From Neorhizobium sp. UBA7851 (lineage in GTDB: Bacteria; Pseudomonadota; Alphaproteobacteria; Rhizobiales; Rhizobiaceae), in the NCBI GenBank assembly GCA_002500765.1, contig DLSX01000143.1, positions 1-6,614 of the forward strand: DNA of 6,614 nucleotides, read 5' to 3'. A program made the translations under genes and the position numbers. The notes beneath the pieces are model-generated. The model was not told the origin of the DNA, ran no database searches, and was given only the letters and a program-made list of their open reading frames with translations. Positions 1 to 5,507 of this stretch are shown one piece after another; within the stretch, counting starts at the first letter, position 1, and the number at the start of each line of letters is the position of its first letter.

Positions 1-385
1 TGCCGCCGAAATAACCGGCGATGCAGCCGATGGCGAGGCCGATCGGGGCGACGAGCACGACGACGGCAATGACCATACCGAGAGTGACGCGGCCGCCGTA
101 GAGAAGGCGCGAATAGATGTCGCGGCCGAGCTCATCTGTGCCGAACCAGTGCAGGGCGCTCGGAGCCGCCAGGCGGTTGGCCAGATCCTGCGCTGCCGGA
201 TCGTGGGTGGCCAGCAGCGGCGCGAAGATGGCGATGCCGATGAAGATCAAGATAATGGTCAGGCCGATCATGCCGAGCGGATTGCCGCGCAGGTTCAGCC
301 AGATGCGGTACCAGTTGCCCCAGGCGGCCTGGCGGCGCGAGGACGGATTTTCGTCCAGCGCCCAGTTTCGGAAGGTGGCGTTCAT
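1..385 (-). CDS. DppC-type peptide ABC transporter permease (3' part outside window)
   Basis: Inner-membrane permease subunit of a dipeptide/oligopeptide ABC importer, partner of the DppB-type permease just upstream. Reading leftward from ATG at 385-383, 128 codons are visible before the window edge. The first ~35 residues are a cytoplasmic tail (MNATFRNWAL...). The first membrane segment is at about residues 39-59, and a second begins near residue 101. Between them, at about residues 80-99, is the DppC/OppC hallmark HWFGTDELGRDIYSRLLYGG. The start is fixed by a 1-bp TAATG overlap with the stop of the preceding permease, which implies coupled translation; the Shine-Dalgarno is weak. The EAA loop that contacts the ATPase lies outside the window. 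Family assignment is firm; the transported substrate cannot be read from the sequence. Confidence 0.93.
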   Translation of the reverse strand, partial: MNATFRNWALDENPSSRRQAAWGNWYRIWLNLRGNPLGMIGLTIILIFIGIAIFAPLLATHDPAAQDLANRLAAPSALHWFGTDELGRDIYSRLLYGGRVTLGMVIAVVVLVAPIGLAIGCIAGYFGG

Positions 386-1398
386 TATTGTACCCGTGGA
401 TCGAGGACGCGGTAGAGAATGTCCGCAATCAGGTTGAGGCCGACATAGATGAGGCCGATCAGGAGCGTGGTGCCGACGACCGGGTTCATGTCCGCATTCA
501 TCAGCGAGACGGTCAGATACTGTCCGATGCCCGGCCAGGAGAACACGGTCTCGGTGACGACGGCGCCTTCGAGAAGGCCGGCATAGGTCAGCGCCATGAC
601 GGTGACGAGCTGGACTGCAACCGTCGGGAAGGCATGACCCCAGATGACCTTGGTCAGCGACAGGCCCTTGGCGCGGGCGGTGATGACATATTCGCCCTTC
701 AGCGCATCGATCATGAAGGCGCGCGTCATGCGGGCGATGTAGGCCATCGAGAAATAGGCAAGGATGATGACCGGCTGGGCCATATGCGCAAGCGCATCCT
801 TGAAGGCATCGAAATCGCCGGCAAGCAGGGTGTCGATCGTCAGGATGCCGGTGACCGTATCGATCATGCCGTCATAGATGATGTCCTGGCGGCCGGGACC
901 TGGGGCGAGGTCGAGCCAGGAATAGAAGATCAGAAGCGAGATCAGCGACAGCATGAACACCGGCACGGAATGGCCGGCGAGGCAGACAACGCGGATCGCC
1001 TGGTCGGTGAAGGTGCCCTGACGCACGGCTGCCCAGACACCGAGCGGGATGCCGATCAGCGCTGCCAGGATGAGGGCTGCGGTGGCAAGCTCGAAAGTGG
1101 CCGGGAAGAAACGGACGATATCGGTCGCGACCGGGTTCTTGGTCAGAACCGACATGCCGAAATCACCGTGGGCCAGCTGGTAGAGATAGTGCAGGAACTG
1201 CACCGGAATGGGCTGATCAAGGCCCATTTCGGTGCGTACGCGAAGAATGACATCCTCGGGCGCATTGTCGCCAACGGCGGCAATGACCGGATCGACCGGC
1301 ATGACCCGGCCGATGAGGAAAGTCAGCACAGTCAAACCGAACAGCGTCAGAAGGACGCTGCTCAGTGTTGCTGCAAGGCTTTTAAAACGTCTGTTCAC
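385..1398 (-). CDS. DppB-type peptide ABC transporter permease
   Basis: Inner-membrane permease of a peptide-type ABC importer, 337 residues, the usual length for DppB proteins. The first membrane segment is at about residues 9-30, followed by the conserved VMPVDPV stretch. Further segments lie near residues 100-125, 139-161, 207-223, 260-280 and 307-327. The EAA-type ATPase-contact loop is at about residues 236-258 (EYVITARAKGLSLTKVIWG), followed by the typical FSWPGIGQ at 286-293. The C-terminus DPRVQ is also typical of the family. The start is GTG at 1398-1396, overlapping the TGA of the binding-protein gene by 4 bp (GTGA). The next Met is residue 33, after the first membrane segment, so GTG is the credible start. 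It is co-transcribed with the binding protein and the DppC partner. Substrate class (di- or oligopeptide, possibly modified) is inferred from family and from the divergent dipeptidase. Confidence 0.95.
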   Translation of the reverse strand: MNRRFKSLAATLSSVLLTLFGLTVLTFLIGRVMPVDPVIAAVGDNAPEDVILRVRTEMGLDQPIPVQFLHYLYQLAHGDFGMSVLTKNPVATDIVRFFPATFELATAALILAALIGIPLGVWAAVRQGTFTDQAIRVVCLAGHSVPVFMLSLISLLIFYSWLDLAPGPGRQDIIYDGMIDTVTGILTIDTLLAGDFDAFKDALAHMAQPVIILAYFSMAYIARMTRAFMIDALKGEYVITARAKGLSLTKVIWGHAFPTVAVQLVTVMALTYAGLLEGAVVTETVFSWPGIGQYLTVSLMNADMNPVVGTTLLIGLIYVGLNLIADILYRVLDPRVQ

Positions 1399-2993
1399 GC
1401 CTTGTTGGTCCCGAGGTAGGAGTTGCCTTCAGACAGAACGCCGATCTGGAAACCGGTGACGCCCTTGCGGCAAGCTGCGGTCTTGGTGTTCTGGAACATG
1501 ATCGCGAACGGGCTGTTGTGCATGAATTCGCGCTGCAGGGCTTCGTAGAGTTCCAGACGCTTTGCCGGGTCCTTCTCGTCACGAGCGGCTTCCGCCTTGG
1601 CGGTCAGTTCGTCGTTCTTGAAGCTGGAGCGCCATGCGAAAGGCTTCTTCTTGGCGTCGTCCGAATTGTCCTTGTTGATGCAGAAGACTTCGGCATTGGA
1701 GTTCGGGTCGAAATAGTCGGTGCCCCATGCGGACAGCGCCATTTCGTGCTGGCGGGCGCGCATCTTGGTGAGAACCTGGCGGTTTTCAGCCGACTGCAGC
1801 TTCACCCGGATGCCGATTTCGCCGAGGTTCGACTGGATCGCCTGGGCGATATCCGGAGCCGGCTGTGCCGAGTAGTGGTCGAGGGTGATGTCGAAACCGT
1901 CCGCGAGGCCGGCTTCCGCCATCAGCGCCTTGGCCTTGGCGACGTCCTTCTGGAACGGCGTATCCATGACGGTGCCCGGGAAGCCTGCCGGTTCCATGCT
2001 CTGGTGGACGGCATGCGTCAGCGGGATGATGTTCTTCTGGATGCCTTCGTAGTCGAGCGCCCATTTGACGGCTTCCCAGACCTGCGGCTTGGCAAGGTTC
2101 GGGTTCGTCTGGTTCATCGAGATCAGCATCAGCGATGCGATCTGCTTGCGGACCAGGACGACGTTCTCGTCGGACTGCAGAACCTTCAGCTGTTCGGAGG
2201 TCAGGTCGCGTGCGATATCGACGTCACCCTTCTGCAGCATGAGCATCTGCGAGGACGGATCGACGACGTGGCGGATGATGACGCGCTTCAGGTTGCCCTT
2301 GTAGGGACCGTGCTCGTTGAGCGTCAGCGCGATGCTTTCGGAAGCCTTCCAGGCCTGCAGCTTGAACGAACCGGAGCCGGCGCTGTTCTTCTGCAGCCAG
2401 GCATTGCCGAGGTCGCCATTCACTTCGTTTTCAAGAACCGTCTTCTTTTCGACGATGGCGCCGATGTTTGCCGAGAGGCAGAACAGCAGGAAGGAGATTG
2501 CGGTCGGCTTTTCGGTCGTCAGCGTGACGGTCTTTTCGTCCTTGGCAACGATCATGGCTTCGACATTTTCTGCCGTGAAGCCGAACTGGTTGATGATGAA
2601 GGCCGGGCTCTTGTTCATCTTGATGGCGCGCTGCAGCGAGAACGCGACGTCGTCTGCGGTAACGGCTGCGCCCGAGGCGAAGGTGGAGTTGCCGAGCTTG
2701 AAGGTGAAGACCTTGTTGTCGGCATCGGCTTCCCAGGAAGCTGCGATGACCGGGATGACTTCATTGGGGTTGTCGCTGTTGGCGCGAACCAGTTTTTCGT
2801 ACATGTTGCTGATCATCTCGCCGCCGACGGCCTCAAAACCCTCATGCGGGTCAAGGCTGGTCATGTTGTCGAGCTGCTGGGCAACAACCAGAATGTCCTT
2901 CGGCGTGGCCGCGAAAACGGTGTCGGCCAGGTTGATGTAGGACAGGAAGGGCAGGGCTGCGCCGCCGATCAGGAAGTTACGTCTGGATACCAT
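1395..2993 (-). CDS. Periplasmic solute-binding protein, family 5 (DppA/OppA type), with Tat-like signal
   Basis: Substrate-binding component of the peptide importer, expected in the periplasm; first gene of the operon. With ATG at 2993-2991 it has 532 residues, normal for the family. The N-terminus reads MVSRRNFLIGGAALPF: a twin-arginine motif (SRRNFL), a modest hydrophobic stretch and a likely cleavage site after DTVFA (about residue 28). Family-5 features follow, such as VIPVIAASWEAD, FTFKLGNSTFASGAAVTADDV with FSLQRA, and the central DVDIARDLT region. An in-frame ATG also exists at 3008-3006, giving 537 residues. I prefer 2993 because GGGGAA lies 7 nt upstream and because the signal motif then sits at the very N-terminus; this is a judgement, not proof. 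The gene ends in a 4-bp overlap with the DppB-type permease. The actual ligand is unknown; dipeptides are an inference from the neighbouring dipeptidase. Confidence 0.93.
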   Translation of the reverse strand: MVSRRNFLIGGAALPFLSYINLADTVFAATPKDILVVAQQLDNMTSLDPHEGFEAVGGEMISNMYEKLVRANSDNPNEVIPVIAASWEADADNKVFTFKLGNSTFASGAAVTADDVAFSLQRAIKMNKSPAFIINQFGFTAENVEAMIVAKDEKTVTLTTEKPTAISFLLFCLSANIGAIVEKKTVLENEVNGDLGNAWLQKNSAGSGSFKLQAWKASESIALTLNEHGPYKGNLKRVIIRHVVDPSSQMLMLQKGDVDIARDLTSEQLKVLQSDENVVLVRKQIASLMLISMNQTNPNLAKPQVWEAVKWALDYEGIQKNIIPLTHAVHQSMEPAGFPGTVMDTPFQKDVAKAKALMAEAGLADGFDITLDHYSAQPAPDIAQAIQSNLGEIGIRVKLQSAENRQVLTKMRARQHEMALSAWGTDYFDPNSNAEVFCINKDNSDDAKKKPFAWRSSFKNDELTAKAEAARDEKDPAKRLELYEALQREFMHNSPFAIMFQNTKTAACRKGVTGFQIGVLSEGNSYLGTNKA

Positions 2994-3000
2994 TGCTATA

Positions 3001-3006
3001 TTCCCC
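3001..3006 (-). promoter_or_regulatory. Ribosome-binding site deciding the binding-protein start
   Basis: On the minus strand GGGGAA is followed by 7 nt (TATAGCA) and ATG at 2993-2991. This spacing suits initiation at the inner ATG. The outer ATG at 3008 overlaps this element and has only a G-run about 11 nt upstream. Purine match to anti-SD is partial, so confidence is moderate. Confidence 0.45.
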
Positions 3007-3187
3007 ATTGAACAACTGAGCCCCCAGAATTTGAAGGGTCAGCAAGATTTTGCCGCAATTTGTCGCGCGTCTTAACAGTGCGTTTACGGACCGACCAATT
3101 CCATTTTTCGAATAGGTTATGCGCGGTTTGCATTTGCGGCCGCGGCCCCACCTACTTACGGATAGCTGAAACTCCTAAGATTCCGGC

Positions 3188-3191
3188 AGGA
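3188..3191 (+). promoter_or_regulatory. Ribosome-binding site of the dipeptidase gene
   Basis: AGGA (within GGCAGGA) lies 5 nt before TTG at 3197 and 11 nt before ATG at 3203. Spacing slightly favours TTG, while codon preference favours ATG, so the site does not settle the start by itself. Confidence 0.5.
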
Positions 3192-3202
3192 CGATTTTGA
3201 AA

Positions 3203-4240
3203 ATGTTGAACAATCCTCTTCCGATCTTCGATGGTCACAACGACGTGCTTCTGCGCTTGCGCCGTGGCGGCGGCAACGACCCGGTAAAGCGTTTTCTTGA
3301 AGGCGAAGAAACGGGACATATCGACCTGCCCCGCGCGAGGGCCGGTGGCCTGGCCGGCGGTCTATGCGCTATTTACGTGCCCTCGCCAAGCATGACGAAG
3401 GACGCAAACGGGGATTATCCAACGCCTTCGCAGCCTGACGCGCTGAACGAAACCTTGGCGATGGCGCGGCTTCTGTTCGATATCGAGGCACACTCCAATG
3501 GCGCCGTGACGGTATGCCGAACGGCGGACGATATCCGTCGTTCGATCGACACCGGCAGCTTTGCAGCAGTCTTCCACATCGAGGGTGCGGAAGCCGTTGC
3601 TGCCGATCTCGATGCGCTTCACGTGCTGCATCAGGCGGGTCTGCGCACGCTCGGTCCGGTCTGGAGCCGGCCGAACGTGTTCGCTTATGGCGTGCCTTTC
3701 CGTTACCCGTCCTTGCCGGATATCGGTCCGGGCCTGACCGATGCTGGCCGCGACCTGATCCGTGCCTGCAACGAGCTGAAGATCATGGTCGACCTGTCGC
3801 ATATGAACGAGGCCGGGTTCTGGGAGATCGCCAAGCTTTCCAAGGCGCCGCTGGTTGCCTCGCATTCCAACGTGCATGCGCTTTGCAGCCACAGCCGCAA
3901 TCTGACCGACCGCCAGCTCGACGCGATCCGCGATACGGGTGGCCTCGTCGGCATCAATTTCGGCGTGCTGTTCCTGCGGGACGACGGGGTGAAGGACCCG
4001 AACACGAGCATCGACCTTCTGGTTCGCCACGTCGCCTATATCGCCGAGCGGATCGGCATCGAGCACGTGGCGCTCGGCTCCGATTTCGACGGCACGACCA
4101 TTCCGGCGCAGATGAAGGATGCGGCCGGTCTTCCCTTGCTGGTCGAAGCGCTGCGCAAGCACGGCTTCAACGACGCCGAGCTGAAGAGGATCGGCCACGA
4201 GAACTGGATTTCCGTTCTCGAACGCAGCTGGGCTGCCTGA
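3203..4240 (+). CDS. Membrane dipeptidase-like metallopeptidase, peptidase family M19
   Basis: Zinc-dependent dipeptidase related to mammalian renal dipeptidase. From ATG at 3203 it has 345 residues, normal for bacterial M19 proteins, with no signal peptide, so it is probably cytoplasmic. The binuclear-metal and catalytic set is complete: H12 and D14 in FDGHNDV, bridging E127 in FHIEGAEAV, H200 in VDLSHMN, H221 in ASHSNVHAL, R232 in HSRNLTD, and D294 in LGSDFDG. The spacing follows the human enzyme closely. Characterised family members cleave dipeptides, often tolerating a C-terminal D-residue, and some cleave dehydropeptides. A TTG at 3197 would add two residues (MK) and has better SD spacing, so the start is uncertain by 6 bp. 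The gene is divergent from a peptide-importer operon, which suggests it hydrolyses imported dipeptides; that link is inference. It ends at a strong terminator. Confidence 0.94.
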   Translation: MLNNPLPIFDGHNDVLLRLRRGGGNDPVKRFLEGEETGHIDLPRARAGGLAGGLCAIYVPSPSMTKDANGDYPTPSQPDALNETLAMARLLFDIEAHSNGAVTVCRTADDIRRSIDTGSFAAVFHIEGAEAVAADLDALHVLHQAGLRTLGPVWSRPNVFAYGVPFRYPSLPDIGPGLTDAGRDLIRACNELKIMVDLSHMNEAGFWEIAKLSKAPLVASHSNVHALCSHSRNLTDRQLDAIRDTGGLVGINFGVLFLRDDGVKDPNTSIDLLVRHVAYIAERIGIEHVALGSDFDGTTIPAQMKDAAGLPLLVEALRKHGFNDAELKRIGHENWISVLERSWAA

Positions 4241-4295
4241 ACTTTCTATCCTATCCAGCGCGTTGCCCTTCCAGGCGATACGCTGACTGCGAGCT

Positions 4296-4340
4296 GAGCG
4301 GGCCGTGCAACCTCAGGAGACACGGTCCGCTCTTCTTTTT
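4296..4340 (+). terminator. Rho-independent terminator after the dipeptidase gene
   Basis: A 12-bp stem pairs GAGCGGGCCGTG (4296-4307) with CACGGTCCGCTC (4321-4332), with one G-U pair and a 13-nt loop. It is followed by TTCTTTTT (4333-4340). It lies 55 bp after the dipeptidase stop. The minus-strand transcript has no T-tract after the same stem, so it looks directional for the plus-strand gene. Confidence 0.85.
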
Positions 4341-4347
4341 GCCTGGC

Positions 4348-4391
4348 GCAATTCCGGACGCAAAACCGGTTTCCACCTTTGCCGGAACTGC
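4348..4391. repeat. Palindromic intergenic element, rhizobial repeat-like
   Basis: Imperfect inverted repeat with outer arms GCAATTCCGG (4348-4357) and CCGGAACTGC (4382-4391), one G-U mismatch. Short inner complementarity between GCAAA (4360-4364) and TTTGC (4378-4382) competes for the same base. The overall pattern, AATTCCGGACGCAAAACCG then TTTGC and GGAA-TGC, resembles a short palindrome I recall as common between genes in Rhizobium, Sinorhizobium and Agrobacterium (compare the RIME-type elements). Here the right half has drifted. It sits directly after the terminator and 9 bp from the stop of the convergent gene. Assignment to a named family is from memory only. Confidence 0.5.
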
Positions 4392-4400
4392 TTTTAAAGC

Positions 4401-5507
4401 TCAGGCGGCTTTTGCACTGATTGCCAGAGTAGCTTCTGCATAGGCCATCATGAACGGGCCGACGCCCTTTGCGTCGTCGGCCACGACCGCTTCCGTCAGA
4501 TAATATGGAGGCGAGCCGTCGCGATAACGGCCATCGAACGGACCAAGGCCGGCGACCTGGCAAATGCCGACAAGACGGGTCTTGCCCGCTTCTTCCACAA
4601 GGCGTTGATCGACGAGGGCTTCGGCAGCCTTGCGGCCAGCCGTATGAATTTTCGGCGCTTCTTCCGGTGTTACCAGATCCATCCGTTCCGCCCGCAGCAA
4701 AGCATAGGCAAACATTGCGGAGGCCGAGGTTTCGTCGTAGTTTCCGGCGAGATCCGGGGCATCCAGGACCTGAGGCCAAAGGCCGGAGGGTTGCTGCCGT
4801 TCGGCAATGGCCAGAAGGATGGCGCGCGTCTGACGTCTCAGCGTGGCGGTTGCCTGATCCTCGGGAAGGACAGCGAGGATATCGACGAGCGCCATTGCGA
4901 GCCAGCCCACGGCACGTGACCAGACGGCGGGGGACTTGCCGGTGACGGGATCCGACCATTTCTCGGCGCGGCTGTCGTCATATCCATGCACATAAAGTCC
5001 GTTGCCGACCTGTGTCAGTGCGAGTGCGGTTGCCATCTGCTGCAGGGCATCCGCGATGCGCGGGCTTTCTCCCGCTGCAAGCGCATATTCAACCTGGAAG
5101 GGAAGGCCCATATAGAGGCCATCCAGCCAGACCTGCGAGGGATAGCGCTTCTTGTGCCAGTAATTGCCGGCCGGGATACGCGGATGCGCGTCGAGTTGAC
5201 CGATCAGGCGGCGTGCAGCCGTCCTGTATCGAGGATTTCTGGTCTCCCAGTTGAGGAAGAGCAACGCCCGTCCTGGCAGAATATTGTCTATGTTGAACTC
5301 TTCAGGAGTATAGCCCGCAAGGGTTCCGTCCGCGCCTACCTGCGGTTCGATCAGTCGCAGAAGGTGATCGAGCCAGCGCTGTTCGCCGGTCGCCTGATAG
5401 AGGAGTTCAAGCCCGCGATAGATGCAGCCGTCCTCATAGCACCAGGAGCCTTTCTTATAAGCCTCGTAGCTCTTGCAGTATTGGTCGAAATAGTCGGTGG
5501 GTTTCAT
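4401..5507 (-). CDS. Unsaturated rhamnogalacturonyl/glucuronyl hydrolase, GH105 (YteR/YesR-like)
   Basis: Removes the 4,5-unsaturated uronic acid from the non-reducing end of oligosaccharides made by pectin or rhamnogalacturonan lyases. It has 368 residues, typical of GH105, and no signal peptide, so it is likely cytoplasmic. Family signatures in order: GCIYRGLELLYQATG (27-41); QVWLDGLYMGLPF (125-137), where D129 matches the proposed catalytic Asp of YteR; AVWSRAVGWLAMAL (195-207); SGLWPQVLDAPD (241-252); ETSASAMFAYAL (259-270); and DGSPPYYLTEAVVADDAKGVGPF near the end (330-352). The start is ATG at 5507-5505, overlapping the TGA of the GH28 gene by 4 bp (ATGA). A TTG at 5570 would add 21 Arg/Pro-rich residues inside the upstream gene and is unlikely. 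Translational coupling is likely, since the SD is poor. It is convergent with the dipeptidase gene and ends next to the palindromic element. Confidence 0.93.
   Translation of the reverse strand: MKPTDYFDQYCKSYEAYKKGSWCYEDGCIYRGLELLYQATGEQRWLDHLLRLIEPQVGADGTLAGYTPEEFNIDNILPGRALLFLNWETRNPRYRTAARRLIGQLDAHPRIPAGNYWHKKRYPSQVWLDGLYMGLPFQVEYALAAGESPRIADALQQMATALALTQVGNGLYVHGYDDSRAEKWSDPVTGKSPAVWSRAVGWLAMALVDILAVLPEDQATATLRRQTRAILLAIAERQQPSGLWPQVLDAPDLAGNYDETSASAMFAYALLRAERMDLVTPEEAPKIHTAGRKAAEALVDQRLVEEAGKTRLVGICQVAGLGPFDGRYRDGSPPYYLTEAVVADDAKGVGPFMMAYAEATLAISAKAA

Larger units (their letters stand above)
2994..3202. promoter_or_regulatory. Divergent intergenic region between importer operon and dipeptidase
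   Basis: About 200 bp separate the two divergent starts and must hold promoters for both directions. It is more AT-rich than the flanking genes around 3040-3125. I could not assign convincing -35/-10 pairs. The best minus-strand candidate is TTGCGG with TCAAAT 18 nt downstream, each a partial match. Plus-strand candidates such as TTTACG near 3083 or TTGCAT at 3128-3133 lack good -10 partners at normal spacing. A GCGGCCGC palindrome occurs at 3136-3143 but is short and may be chance. No clear operator or riboswitch was recognised. Alphaproteobacterial promoters often match the E. coli consensus poorly, so absence of a call means little. Confidence 0.5.

Noticed and set aside
388..1419. A 343-codon plus-strand open frame opposite the DppB-type permease gene
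   Set aside because: The translation is hydrophilic and low in pattern (Asp/Gly/Arg/Gln-rich), whereas the opposite strand encodes a full permease with an EAA loop.
1518..3011. A 497-codon plus-strand open frame opposite the binding-protein gene
   Set aside because: It is a shadow of GC-rich codon use on the real gene. Its translation is Asp/Val/Arg/Leu-rich with no recognisable domain, while the minus strand gives a clear family-5 binding protein.
3136..3143. GCGGCCGC palindrome in the divergent intergenic region as a possible operator
   Set aside because: It is only 8 bp in GC-rich DNA, has no second copy nearby and no known regulator motif.
3362..4198. A 278-codon minus-strand open frame inside the dipeptidase gene
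   Set aside because: The plus strand carries all M19 catalytic residues; the antisense product resembles no family.
4246..4959. A 237-codon minus-strand open frame overlapping the GH105 3' end and the terminator
   Set aside because: It is Arg/Ser/Gly-rich frame-shadow sequence, runs through a terminator and repeat, and conflicts with the well-supported GH105 frame.
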